The notes beneath the pieces were generated by a model. The model ran no database searches. It saw nothing but the letters and a program-made list of their open reading frames with translations, and was not told where the DNA came from. From assembly GCA_951394045.1 (NCBI GenBank), contig OX595985.1:620001-684000 (forward strand): a DNA stretch of 64,000 nt, read 5' to 3'. Positions 32,058 to 43,800 of the stretch are shown piece after piece. The DNA is from Nitzschia sp. DOCU1 (Eukaryota; Bacillariophyta; Bacillariophyceae; Bacillariales; Bacillariaceae). Every line of letters begins with the position of its first letter. Positions within the stretch are counted from its first letter, which is position 1. Made by a program: the position numbers and the translations under genes.

Positions 32058-33355
32058 TCATGCACTTCTGGTCACTACCACTTCACTTGATGACTGCGAT
32101 GAAAAGAAGTTCGGGGCAACTTTGGACACGATGCGACTTCTTGACCCCTGCGTTAGAGATGTACGTCGAGACACCTTGGACTGATGAGGCAAGGAATGAG
32201 ACAACGTCTTGGTTACAGATGGTCTTCTCTTCTTCTCGTTTCTAAGTCCTGGTGGGGGGGTAAGGCCAAACGTATGGGTCGAGTTTGCTTCGGCCTCGTC
32301 GTCGCAGCCTCGTCGAAACGCTTCGTCTTGGCTCAAAGCAGTGCATGCTCGATAGACTGACGCAATCCTAAGAGGACAAGTTTCATCCTGACTGTCGCAT
32401 TGGAGCTCTTGTTCCTCAAGTACGGCCATTTGTGCTCGACTTCGGATGAACTTTCTTCTTTTCGCCACTCCATGCGCTTTCCATTCGAGCCCTCGGTAGC
32501 ACAAGAAGTTGTCTTCTTCTGGGACCCCCCTCCTCATCAAGTTGATCACTTCCAAGCAATCTTGCCGTATAAGTTGGTATTCTTCGTGTTCATACCACGC
32601 TTGGTATCGTTCGAATTCGGTGTAGTCGTCAAGACCAGGAATGAGACATACAAAGCACCGCTCATGGAAACTAACAGACTTCCTGCTGATGGGCGGTGAT
32701 AACGCCTTCTTTGTGGACTCCATAGTGTCGTTGATTTCGAGCATTTCGTTGTCAGATTCACTTGAAAGCATGTTAGTAGTAGGTCCTTGTGGTGGTATGC
32801 AAATGAAAGACACCGTGTATTTCCTCTCGACACAATTAAAAATGACCTGAGAAAGAATAGTGAGAACCGATGGGATCGATGGGAGAGCACGGAGGTTCTT
32901 TCCAATTGTTGAATCTATGACGTACTTCCGGAGGTTTGGTGGGATAGTCAACTTCGAGAAATATCGGGAGAATGTTGGGCATATTAGTTCAATAAGCGAT
33001 TCTCTCTTACATAGGCAACAAACAATGTCTCGTAGTAAGCGCTTTGGCCACGTTTCGGTCCCCAGCGACGCCAAGGCACTACAAAATCAATCTCGGGAGA
33101 ACCATCATATGGCGTGAAAAAATATCTTCCGACTTTTTCCTCCCCCACCCTTGAATCCACATAAAAGTTTCCTAAGTGCAGCTGCCGGGCCGAAATCAGC
33201 ATCAAATCATGGATTGCCTCAAGTTCCAGAATTTGATGTTTGTATCGGGGCACTACGATCTGTAATACCTTGTCACCCTCTAGTAGAGAGGAGTACTTTA
33301 GCAGTGCGACTGCAAACTCATGTGTCCCCAGGCAATAATAATCTTGTTCAATCAT
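32058..33355 (-). CDS. Conserved 'CRGLE'-motif protein, probably two exons
   Basis: I join complement(33011..33355) and complement(32058..32846) across a 164-bp GT-AG phase-0 intron (GTAAGA...TCTCAG), giving 377 residues. The first exon encodes an uncharacterised, strand-rich segment (MIEQDYYCLG...). The second contains a pattern I associate with many diatom proteins of unknown function: RYQAWYEHEEYQLIRQDCLEVI, then CYRGLEWKAHG and FIRSRAQMAVLEEQ. A basic, Ser-rich tail follows. Without splicing, the second part has no ATG before MLSSESDNEM (about 32771) and the first part would be a separate 123-residue protein. Both readings are possible; the splice fits motif and phase. Function unknown, no signal peptide. 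Confidence 0.55.
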
Positions 33356-33810
33356 GGTGAGTCTTCTTGGGCCGTCTGTTCTCTACCGGTAGTGAGTAGC
33401 TATTAACGTATTCTTTTTCGACCATAATCATGCATCTCAAAAGTACCGACTATGCAAAAATGAAAGGATTACCACTACAACTCTGTCCATATTGCAGATG
33501 ATGCTGTTACATACTAACCCTAGGAGGGCATGGCAATTCTGGATGTCCTGCTTCTCCTCCCTCCTAGTAGCCTCTGGATTCATAGTATCTTTAGTGACGG
33601 TCGCGCGGGCTCGACTCGCAATGCGCGATGGTTCTGTACGTACGTCGTCAGAATCAAGCACGAGGTCTCACAGCGCCGCCGCCGATGATCTCCCTCGACG
33701 ACGACCAAAAGATCTCGGTTTTGTTGATGTTGTTATTCGGCTTTATCCAGTGAAACTACTGAGACCTTTTCGTATGTCTATGAAAGGGGATAGTGCCACT
33801 TTCTTTCAAC
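33356..33810. promoter_or_regulatory. Divergent promoter region
   Basis: 455 bp between the CRGLE gene and a glycosyltransferase gene. A TACCGGTA palindrome occurs at 33384-33391. No gene is supported. Confidence 0.4.
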
Positions 33811-35613
33811 ATGGCCATTCAGCGACCGGCAAGGAAACGGGGATGGCTTGTTCAGTTTCTTCTCCGTGCAGTGTTGGCTCTGGGGTTTGTTCACTACGTT
33901 TCGCTGTTGTTTCTCTTTCATGGGATGGCACATTCGCCCGGATCTGCGAGCAGAGATGATGTCCTCGCCTACATTGATCTGCCGATGTCCGAAGTCTTTC
34001 GACTTTATCCACATGCACAGCAAGAGGAAGTGCAGCCAGCCCCTGGCCCAAGGACCCCAACCCCCAAGCCCACGGCTCCTCCGGCCCGTATCCTTTGGGC
34101 CATCGAATCGACTGCGAGTGATCAAGGGAAGCAGCGCCGGCAAGCAATTCGAGAAACGTACCTCTCCTTTCGGGATCTTTTGAATCAAGATGCCACGAAG
34201 GATTCGCTATTTTGCTCCTTGAACGGACTGGAAGCCGGAATTCTGAACATCAAATCTGGTTGCCAGTTCTTCTACACCTTTGTTATTCCGGATGATTCAT
34301 ATTTCGGTCAGTCGAAAGAAGAAGCAGACGTTTGGTTGTGGGACAAGGGGGACTCTGGGGGACTGTTGAAGTGGCTCAGCTCCATGCGAGGTAAAAACCA
34401 GCAGTATCTATGGCAGTACCTCGGATGGGTCGACGACCAAACCATCGTGGCACCGCTGGAAATCCTTGACTTGCTGAAGCAGGTTGCGACTTATGGTAGT
34501 GACAACCACGTCGTACTGGAAACTCCTGAGGGCAACATGGGTCTCAACTGTGACGGCAAATGCGCTTGGGACCGTGACACTTTATTGCGTCATGGAAAGA
34601 TACTTGTTGTGCCGTTTGCTCTACTTATCGCATCAGCCTTTCCGCAAGTATCTTGTAGCCGCAGTGATGGTCAAGACACTGCCAAAGCAATTCGTACCTG
34701 TCTTGTATCGGAGAGCGGTGGAGGGGGGGCACGCGTCGTGGACCTGACCATTGGGCACCAGTACGCTGAGCAAGACGTCGACCAGTATCGCGCCTTGTGG
34801 GAACAACACATGGAGATGGTACAGTTCTACAATCGTTTACAGCGCAAGCATAAGGTCCACTACATCTCCGCCTGGTTCAATCGCGACACATCTCGAAATA
34901 CGAATAAATTCCGTGACCTGAAAACTGCATTAGTTCACTGGGGTTTCCACCCAAGTCAAATATACTTGTACGATGGTGTCTTTCCGGATTTTATCTTGAG
35001 AGATCATCGATGGGAGCAGCATTTGGAATTCCTTCAAGACAGTGAGGTCTCGGATCTGGGCGCTGGCTTTTGGTTTTGGAAGGCGGCGCTATTCGAACAC
35101 CATCTGAACCTTCTCGATGAAGGCGACTTTGTCATTTTTAGCAACGTCGGCTTCTGGGACCATCTTCCCTGGCTCTATGAGATGCTCGAGACGATGATGT
35201 CTCGCCAGGCCAACATGGGCGCATATTGCAACTTCTTTCCTGAAAACGAATGGACCAAACGAGAACTCTATGAGTTGTTGTGTTCCCACATTCCTGACCG
35301 GTTCATGCCCAACGATCGCTCCAACCAGTACACAGGCCATTTCCTCGTGCTTCGCAAATCTCAGGGTACCATGGATTTCGTGCAACAATTCACTAGACTG
35401 TCGGCAAACTACCACTTGATCAGTGACGAACAAAGCATTTTTCCGGAATACCCCGAGTTTCGTGAGCATCGACGCGACCAGTCTATCATCAGTCTGTTGC
35501 TAAAATGCAAGTACAAAGAATCGGGCAAGCAGCTCTTCTCTCACCCTTCGATCAATGAATTGGGATGGTTTGAGGCCTCTACGTTTCATTTGGAGCCTCT
35601 CCCTAGTTTTTGA
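33811..35613 (+). CDS. Two-domain type II membrane glycosyltransferase-like protein
   Basis: Single exon, 600 residues, first ATG at 33811. A basic N-terminus and one helix (about 13-36, WLVQFLLRAVLALGFVHYVSLLFLF) give a Golgi type II topology, followed by a Pro-rich stem (PAPGPRTPTPKPTAPP). Domain 1 (about 90-310) starts ILWAIESTASDQGKQRRQAIRETY, which matches the RRxAIRxTW opening of GT31 galactosyltransferases. It continues with WQYLGWVDDQTIVAP (DD in place of DxD) and GKCAWDRDTLL. Domain 2 (about 345-595) has GFWFWKAALFEHHL...GDFVIFSNVGFWD, like the GYWxWKPxxI...GDxxxYxDxG pattern of bacterial capsule and diatom glycan proteins, but the Asp of the second motif is Asn here. Substrates unknown. 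Confidence 0.68.
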   Translation: MAIQRPARKRGWLVQFLLRAVLALGFVHYVSLLFLFHGMAHSPGSASRDDVLAYIDLPMSEVFRLYPHAQQEEVQPAPGPRTPTPKPTAPPARILWAIESTASDQGKQRRQAIRETYLSFRDLLNQDATKDSLFCSLNGLEAGILNIKSGCQFFYTFVIPDDSYFGQSKEEADVWLWDKGDSGGLLKWLSSMRGKNQQYLWQYLGWVDDQTIVAPLEILDLLKQVATYGSDNHVVLETPEGNMGLNCDGKCAWDRDTLLRHGKILVVPFALLIASAFPQVSCSRSDGQDTAKAIRTCLVSESGGGGARVVDLTIGHQYAEQDVDQYRALWEQHMEMVQFYNRLQRKHKVHYISAWFNRDTSRNTNKFRDLKTALVHWGFHPSQIYLYDGVFPDFILRDHRWEQHLEFLQDSEVSDLGAGFWFWKAALFEHHLNLLDEGDFVIFSNVGFWDHLPWLYEMLETMMSRQANMGAYCNFFPENEWTKRELYELLCSHIPDRFMPNDRSNQYTGHFLVLRKSQGTMDFVQQFTRLSANYHLISDEQSIFPEYPEFREHRRDQSIISLLLKCKYKESGKQLFSHPSINELGWFEASTFHLEPLPSF

Positions 35614-36557
35614 GAATCCTGAGAGTAGAAACTTACACGTCGCTCCTACATGATGGCGATTTGGCGTTGCTCTGGAGCAATAAGGCTACATGGAATGCCG
35701 CGGTGGTGGAACAGCCCCGTCCTACCTTTCAACTTCGAAATCGAGTAAAGCCAATGACTGTGTGACGCGCCAAACCCGTATCTTGCTGTTTTGTTGCCTA
35801 CTCAATGGAACGGTCATGGTCTCCGTAAGCCCTGCCTACGAGTAGTTCACTCAGCATATTACTTTTGTTAGCTGATGTTTACTACCTAACTCTAGCCGTA
35901 AGTTTGAGAGGCGATGGAGAGCCGTGAGTGCTTGCAACGCGCCGACACCATCGGTAACCTTCTTCGCTGTAGCAGGGAGAATAGACAATGCTGGCCTCAC
36001 ACCCTTTGAGGGCACTCATCTGTAGCTGCATTTGGATGCCGGGCGACTTTCTACTTTTTTCCTACAGTGCCTTGTGGCGCCCATCGTCACCATCTCTTCA
36101 CAGATAGCTATGTGGCACAGTTTCGACGATTTGCCCCGCACTCGAGACTGACAGGTGACCCATAACCTATCACATTTTGATCGGGCAAGTCGAAGACTTC
36201 CGCCGGGCGGCGTGCACCGCCTCCACTCCAATACAGCCCGCCCGCGAGAAGAAAAAGCGCATGGGGCATATTGACCATGGGGACCATCACCTACTCGGCG
36301 CAAGTCATCGCAACAAACCCTCGATGGCTTTCGCCAGGAACTGCATATTGTGTTGATCCCAAACACAATGTACAGGATTCTCCGAATGCATGGGGGAGAA
36401 AATGGATGCAGATCTTCCGCCTATAAAGCTGCAGAACTCGAGCAATAGTAGGAGGTGACGCCAACGAAAGTGTCCCGAAATTCCGATTTTGAGAAGCAAC
36501 ACGGGCTCTCTGTTTGGACAGGACACGACGTTGCCCCAAGACTTCACTCTGGCTGTC
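35614..36557. other. Intergenic, no gene seen
   Basis: 944 bp upstream of a plastid membrane-protein gene. Minus-strand frames here and across the next gene lack ATG starts or domains and look like shadows. Confidence 0.4.
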
Positions 36558-37169
36558 ATGCAACGGTCTTCGATGTTGCTCATGGCTGCTTTGTGTGCTT
36601 TGTTTATGAATGGAAGTAGCGGAACGCACACGTCGTCCAAGTCGGCTGCCTTCGCACATCCTGCCTCCTCCATCCGTCCGATCGAACCTAAATTCTGTGG
36701 AAGATCGGAAGGGCCTGGACTGGCACCACGATCAACATTTATTGTCCGACATGCACAGCGACGGCCACAGGACTATCTGATTTCGGGTCTAAGTGAAATT
36801 TCGTTTGCTTTTTCGCTGGGCGTCTTGTGGAGCGAGTACTTTATCTTCTTGACGGGCTGTGGGCCACCGGATCTTTCCGATACTTTGGAGAGGATTTGCT
36901 ATCAGGGACTCATTGTCTTTGCTGGCTCGAATCTTTTTCTTCGAATTGTCGCTGGTGAATCACTCGAAGAAGTGGCCAGCAACGTATACGGCCCGCTAGA
37001 AAAATCGACGTTGATTCAAGTCCGCCTTGTGGAATGGTTGCACGCCCTTGCTGTGGTGGGAGCGTTTCTGGCTCTTGGATATCAGTACTACGTGAGAGGG
37101 GATTCCAATCTGGATGGACTCTCTGGAATCAATGTCGACATGTGTCGCGCACTTCAGGACACGATGTAG
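36558..37169 (+). CDS. Unknown plastid-targeted membrane protein
   Basis: Single exon, 203 residues from the first ATG at 36558. The leader MQRSSMLLMAALCALFMNG runs to SKSAAFAHP, a clear ASAF-type plastid site. Three hydrophobic segments follow: ISGLSEISFAFSLGVLWSEYFIFL, CYQGLIVFAGSNLFLRIVA and VEWLHALAVVGAFLALGYQYYV. The mature protein is short (about 170 residues), with no cofactor motif that I recognise. A thylakoid or plastid-envelope role is inferred only from the leader and helices. Confidence 0.65.
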   Translation: MQRSSMLLMAALCALFMNGSSGTHTSSKSAAFAHPASSIRPIEPKFCGRSEGPGLAPRSTFIVRHAQRRPQDYLISGLSEISFAFSLGVLWSEYFIFLTGCGPPDLSDTLERICYQGLIVFAGSNLFLRIVAGESLEEVASNVYGPLEKSTLIQVRLVEWLHALAVVGAFLALGYQYYVRGDSNLDGLSGINVDMCRALQDTM

Positions 37170-38135
37170 ATCCCTGTCTCCTCGCTTTCAAATTGACGAC
37201 GTTCACGTAGTCGTGGTGTCGTTTGCAATTAGCAACAGCCCACACGTTGCTGGAAAGCCGACAAGCGAGCTGTGTCTACCAGCTAGTATCCGATTAACGC
37301 AATCAACAACTGCCTATCCCACGAGCCATACGGTAGTACCGCAGCTCGAATTCGTTTGGGAAGTTACTAGTGCTACATTACTACCGTACGGTAGTAGTAG
37401 AAAGGAGAAGAATTATGTCGTAATGGTCCGACTTCGTCTCATGTGAACTTTGCCGAAAACTAGTAGGTTCTACCGGTAACATAGTAAATACTAATCGTAC
37501 TATTAATAGAAAAGGATGGGAGAGAAAGGATCAGAGAGTATCAAACAAGGTCCGATTGGCCTTCAAGATTTCTTCATCTCCTTATCTGCAGAAAGCCCAA
37601 TCATGAATCCCGGTGAAACATCAGCGCAACATCAAACTTCAAACCGGCACCATGGACAACGTTACGATGCTAAATGGGAACAGCACCTTTTGCCCTTCCT
37701 TAAACGTCGTTTATCCAGCATTCCACCCGAGGAACGAAGCGGTCAGAGGGTAGGTATTCCAAAAAGCTCAGAAGTGTACTTCTTCTTGCCTCTTTGTCCC
37801 CTCTAGCTGGTACGTGTTCCACACAAAATTCTGACCGCGATCATAAGAATGTCAGGACATAAATGTCGTTCGCTTTTATTGCCATAGTTGCACTACAATT
37901 AGGCAGAGGAGCGTATTACACACTTACCAGCCAGCAGTTAAATACCCAGCTGGATCCTGGAGTTCCTTTTGGTCGTAATCGTAGGAGAGCCCAATGGCGC
38001 GGTTGACCCCATATTCTGCGGTCAAATTCCGACCACAAGAGGCAAACAATATTCTCGACCTTCTGTCGCTGCCGCCTTTGTAATTGGAATTTGGACGATG
38101 CGAGCAAACTATAAGACTATTAAACTATTGTAATA
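37170..38135. other. Intergenic; one doubtful 96-codon frame
   Basis: A plus-strand ATG frame at 37516-37806 (96 codons) has no recognisable domain. It contains a possible GTAGGT donor near 37750, so it could be a first exon of an unresolved gene or chance. A perfect 18-bp palindrome lies at 37379-37396 and a TACCGGTA at 37471-37478. Otherwise nothing is supported. Confidence 0.35.
37379..37396. repeat. 18-bp perfect palindrome
   Basis: TACTACCGTACGGTAGTA reads the same on both strands. It is one of several TAC/GTA-rich palindromes found in the spacers of this window. Confidence 0.6.
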
Positions 38136-40281
38136 ATGGCTAAGCAGGGCGACGGGGGGGGTCACCATTCTCAGCAGCAGCAGCAGCAGCAGCAGCAGAA
38201 AGAAGACAGCTCTAAAAGTTTCCTGCCCCCAGATTTTGAACCATCGGGCAAAGATGTGATCATTGGTTGGGCGAGACAAAATCATCAGCATGGTGAGTTG
38301 CTACTCAGTTTGCACGCTGGTGGTCTTTCAACGCGAGAATTAGCTAGCTAGCGACTGTAAGAAAGACGACGACCTTTCATGATGTTCCTCACAAATCTTC
38401 AACTTCTTCATTATGGTGGACATGCGTTACCACCACTCAGTCGGCAACAAAACCTTTCGGGACTTGGTTCAGCTGTATGCTCCCAAGTACGTTCGGGCCT
38501 TGACAAAGAGTGAAAAGACGGAAGTGATCGCAGAAGTGATCGATAAAGTTAGGGCAAACAGTCCAGGTGGGGGGTTTGTCCAGCGGGACTTCCTAACTAG
38601 TAGGTGGTATGAGATTGGTACTGAGAAGGCTCGGGATAAGGTAGGTCACGCAATAAGAAAAGCGGCTGAGAACTTACAGGAAAGGAAGAAGAAGATAAGA
38701 CGGGGCGTGAGCGAAGAACAAGGAGAGCAGGAGGAGGATTCGTCCTCAGAAAGTACATCTGGCGGAGGAACCCAGCAGCACAACGCCGCGAAGAGCCGTG
38801 TGCTGTTGAACAAGCCACAAGCGAAACCCACACGATCGGATGAGGAAGAGCAACAATCTGGTGCTAAAAGGAACAGGAAAGTCAAACGAAGGAGACCAAT
38901 GGAGAAGGATGAGGCAGGGTCACAGCAAACAACGATGAAGAGGAGGGACGAGCGCTCTTCTTCGTCATCTGCTGTCGCCGTGGTAAACGATATCGAAAGC
39001 GGCGCTCTTGATCGTGTTGTCAACAAAGACGAAAGTTATCGGGTGGTGCGAAGGAGTCGTATATCTGGTGTCGAATCGAGGGATCGCCACAGCAGGACTG
39101 CAAGTAGTGCTACTAGTTATTTTCGGGACCAAGAACAAGTTACCGCAGATGCTTCTAATGGGCGGGGTGTGTGGGCTGCTGCTTCCTCTACTAGTAGTAG
39201 TACTAGAGGCGGTGCTACTGCTAATTATGGCACCATTACTGGTGCAGGAGAATCGGATATTCCGAACCGGCATGATGCTTTCGTCTCCCCTCCTACTTCT
39301 TTGATGTCGTCGAGCGAAAGGGCGCTTGTGCATCAGAACGAGCAGGATCCAACGCTCCTCCTCTTTTCACATCTTCTTGTTCCTCCCACCAATACACCCA
39401 GCCTTGGCCTTGCTGCCTGGACGAATAGAAGGACATTGTCGGCAACAGTTCCATCATTCATCAGAACAGCATCGGGGGCTTCCACCAGTGGCGGCATCAG
39501 AGAACGAATTCCCTCAATTGGGGGTGACTTTTTGTCATCCGAGGCCGTTCACCCTGTATTGCCTGCTTCTTATTTTCGTCTACAGCAGCAGCAAATGTAT
39601 GCTCGAGAAGCAGCATGTTCCTACTACTTCGGAGGTAGCTCTGGGGCTCTCCGCTATCCCTCTTCTCCACTGCTTCCTCTCCTCGATCCACACCAGTTTT
39701 TGATTGATTCATCATCCTCCTCGTTGTCGGGGGGGGTTGCGCTCGGTGATACTACCACTAATACTAGAGACGCCGGTTTACCTACAAGCAGCTCCTTGCT
39801 GCTTGGCCGGTCCGCGGTCCAAAGGAGTGGTTTGCCCCCACTACAACAAGATGAAGCCACCAATCTCCTTCTCCTCCACAACAGCACGACTCAACAGACA
39901 AGGAACGCTCTGTTTGGTGCTACTGCTGCTGATGTCTTGGGTACCTTGTATTATTCTCCCTCCTTGACGGCACCGGGACACAGAAGAAACGCACTACCCG
40001 CCGGAAGTAATTGTTCGTTGAGGTACTCAACAACACTCTCACCATCCGCTCCAAGAAGCATGTTGGCGGCCGATAGTACTGCGCTGCGACTAGGTCATGG
40101 TGCCAACAACGAAGCGTCCAGAGTCTCTGAGAATGCCTCCAAGAACGTAGTAGGTACTAGTACCAGTAAAAAGGTGGTGAGGAAGAGCGAGAAGTCAGCA
40201 ACAGGAATGCTGGGGAATACCACCAGCAAAGAGGAATCAAAATATCTTCATGGCGACAACAAGAGGCATCCTGAGGGCTGA
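38136..40281 (+). CDS. DUF6824-domain protein (copy B)
   Basis: Two exons, 38136..38292 and 38441..40281, 148-bp intron, 665 residues, ATG at 38136. A nine-Gln run opens the protein, then FLPPDFEPSGKDVIIGWARQNHQH|VGNKTFRDLVQLYAPKY, VIDKVRANSPGGGFVQRD, WYEIGTEKARDKVGHAIRKA. The intron falls after the same His codon and in the same phase (1) as in the copy at 16073, so the two are paralogues that inherited the intron. After the domain comes a basic, Lys/Arg-rich nuclear-localisation-like stretch (KRNRKVKRRRP), then a long Ser/Thr-rich disordered tail. It is probably nuclear; function unknown. Confidence 0.82.
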
Positions 40282-40868
40282 TCGAGCAGCGTCTTGTTCA
40301 TCCCAATTCGACGGGAACTCGGGGTTTGGTTCTATGGAGTATTGTTACTGCTGGCTCGCTTACTAATGAGAAACTCGTTTAGCGAGATTGATGAACCAGC
40401 ATGTACCATCATAGTAGTAGGATACAAGGAGTCGTTGCTACTATATTTGTACATGCTACTCCTGCTGGCGCAGGTGATGACCCTACCACGGTGAAAGTCC
40501 GATGAGCCCTATCTCAGTGTGTCCTTTATACATGCTGTGAGTTGCTCGCGTCGGTCGCCCTTCAGAAGAATTTTTCGGGGGAGGATCCATCGAGGTTGTA
40601 GTAGTAGGTGAAGGTTGTCTTACCTCAATCGCCCACTATTACCCGAGAGCTATGATACTAGCATGTATGAACAATAGATTATCTTTTTGAATACTAAGGT
40701 GATTAAAGGGGGGGGGGGGTTGGAAGACAATCAATCAACGTACCCTCCCTACTACTCAAAGTGGAGGAAATTCCCTGTTTCTCTCTTGGAATAGAAACAG
40801 CACTATCACATACTGCAAGTCCACTAAACAACTTGATTCCTGGGGGACAAGGGAGGGTACACAAACCT
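40282..40868. other. Convergent 3' region with G12 run
   Basis: 587 bp between the stops of DUF6824 copy B and the P5B ATPase. Contains a run of 12 G at 40708-40719. No gene is supported. Confidence 0.45.
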
Positions 40869-43800
40869 TCAGGCGCTCATGTCAACGCTTTGGCTTTGCT
40901 CAACCCCGACAACTTTTTCAGACTCCAATATTTTCCCTTGGCGTCTCTTGGCCGCATAGTAGCGGCGAATTCCGTTGACAACAAAGTATTCGTATACCAT
41001 GATGGTGGCCGCATTGCCAAGCATGAGACCCAAAATGCCCCGTTGAAAGTACTCGGGCATAATGGTCGTGTTGAAATCGTTCTGAATGGGGAGAGGGTCG
41101 TCGGTGACAGCCCTCTTCACATTTTCATTGACACAGTTGATACGCCAGACACACGATAAGTCGCCCGGCACCAAAGTGATGTAGATCATCATGAAAGAAA
41201 AGCCGGAAAACAACATCACAAAAACATAATTGCGGAACCAGTTGCTCCTGAACTCATATCCAAAGTTGAAGGCTGCTGCTGAAGTAATGTACTGAAAGCC
41301 CCCGATAAGGAAGAGCACTTCGCTTTCATAATTGTCGCCAACCACCAAAAGGTTAGAAAGATCTGTGCTATCCCACATGCGACATGAAAAGAAATGCTGC
41401 TGCCACAAATAAGCGAGGCCGCTAACAATGAAGACAAAGTTGATCAACAGGACTCCGCAAGCACTGCAAACCGTCTGAAGTCCAAGGATCGACGCGGTAG
41501 GCCTGGTTGGAGACAATTTGTCCGCTGCACGGCTCAATGGCAAGGCAAAAGCAAGCGAGAAAGTCCAGACGCAATCCATGAACACCCAGCACCATTCGGT
41601 GAAAGTAATCGCGAGGTAGGCGTTGATCATTTGCAGAATTGTTTCGATTTGACCATACATGATGATGTACTTGTACGATGCCAAAGCAGAAGCAAGGGCG
41701 CATCTACCTTCAAGCAAGACTTCAACGACGCTGGTAATGGTCTTGTCCAGCGAGGTGAAAGGCGCAACTGTACTGGCCTCGGCGTCGCTCAGCGCAACGC
41801 CAACGTGAGCAGTCTTGAGGGCACCACAATCATTACCTCCGTCACCGCACATCATTGTGATGTATCCTTGCTTAACGAACTGAGAGACCACCGAGACCTT
41901 ATCGTAGGGTGTGCAACGACCGTAGACGCGAACAAAGTCCAGAATCTCCAGCATTTGAGATGCCTCTCGCGACAATAGGTAGGAAAAAGCTTCTCCCGAC
42001 AGGGCAAGCTTCGTCTGCGTCTGTTTCATTTGTTCGACCGTTGGAAGTGCAACGTCTTTGTTGCTTGCATCCTTCCAGACGACTTGGTCGTCAGTGAGGC
42101 TTCCGACAAGGACGGTTTCGTGTTCGGCTACAATGCCGGACTCACGTGCAATCCTGATTCCAGTCAAAATGCTATCACCAGTCACCATATAAGACTTGAC
42201 CTCGCCTTGGGCCAAATGGCGAATGACTTGGGGGGTATCTTCTCTCATCGTGTTCTTGAAGTTGATAACACCCAAAAAGATGAGATCAGATTCCAATGAG
42301 CTTCGGGAAAGTGAGCTGATATCGGTGTCAGGCGGCAGAGGCTTGAAAGCCATCGAGATCTGGTAGATTCCTTGGATAGCACTCTCACGAAGCGCCAAAT
42401 CAAAGTCAGAAGGAATCGAATCAGCCTTGCATAGGACCTTGATGTTCTCGCCGCTTCCCTTCACGTAGACGACAAGTGCACCATCTGGAGCCTTCACAAT
42501 GACGGTTTGGGTCATCGTGTGGTGATCAAAGTCGAACTGCTTCAAGATAGCCAGTTTTGTGCCATTCTTGTCGGTAGCCGTCTTGCCCTGAATGGATCCT
42601 TGGCTGGCCTCGAACATGACACGATCGACGGGGTTTCCAACTAGGGCACCAGTCTTGGATCTGGTCAGCGTGTGGCACACGGTCATTCCGGTAGCCATGC
42701 GATCCGACATGAAAGACTGGTTTTGATGCTGCGTGTCGACCTTGTTCCATTCAGTGGCGCTTCGCACCGACAAAAAGTCAAGACCCTGCTTTGTCAATGT
42801 GCCTGTCTTGTCGAAAAAGGCACGCGTGACTTTGCCGGCGATGAGAATGCTTTCCGGGTTGGTGCAGGCAATGCGCTTGCTGGCCAGACGCCCATCACTG
42901 ACTCCCACAGACACAGTGAACACAGTGGGGAGGAGTGGCGGCAGGACAGTTCCCACCACGTACATTCCATAAAAGAAGCCATAAACGGGTTGGTCGGCCA
43001 CGAAATAGACAGTCATACAGAAAGCAAAAATGGCGTAAAACAACAGACAAGCCAAGACGATAGGAACCTCCACGTCAAATTTGAACTGATGACGCTGGTA
43101 CGAGTAAATTTCGCGAATCAGGGCACCTCGGGCAGTCCAGGAGGAGGTCCTCAGGACAATGGCCCGAGTCTCGTCCGTCTCAAGGATCGTGGTACCAGCA
43201 AAAACAGTGTTACGCTTGTGTGTCTTGTCGCTGAATTCATCGTTTCCAGCATCAGCATCGATAGCGCCCTTGCCCACGTAGTTGGCTTCACCCGTCAAGG
43301 AACTCTCATCGACCAACAGACACTGCGAAGAGACTAGTACCATATCGCAGAACGCGATTCCTTCCTCAACAAGAAGAACGTCTCCGGGGACCAACTCCTG
43401 ATGAGGAATCGTCTGTGTCTTTCCCTCGCGAATCACTTTGACATCTCCAAAAGTCGCAGTGAGCTGGTAGAGACTGCGTTCGGTTCGGTACTGGAAGAAG
43501 GACACGACCAGCGCGGCGGAGACCACCAGGATCCCCCAAGTGATAGCCATGTAATAATACCAGAAGGGAGCAAACTAAAGGGATGGATAGGCGAGCACGC
43601 GACAAAGGTTAGCAACGAAGCATAATGTTGCAAAAGACCAACGTAGTAACATAACGTACCAACCACACCATGAAGTTTTGGTAGGTGTAAAAGGGCTTGG
43701 CAACTTCTTTGTATAGCGAATGTAAAAAGTTGGGCTTCGCCATTTCAATACTGTTCATACCCACGACGCGGCGTTCTGCCTTGACCTGCGATACCGTCAA

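Noticed and set aside
33793..34188. Minus-strand frames opposite the 33811 glycosyltransferase start
   Set aside because: Shadow frames of the Pro-rich stem; no domain.
37516..37806. 96-codon ATG frame
   Set aside because: No domain, low-complexity start, and no convincing second exon; kept only as a note in the spacer entry.
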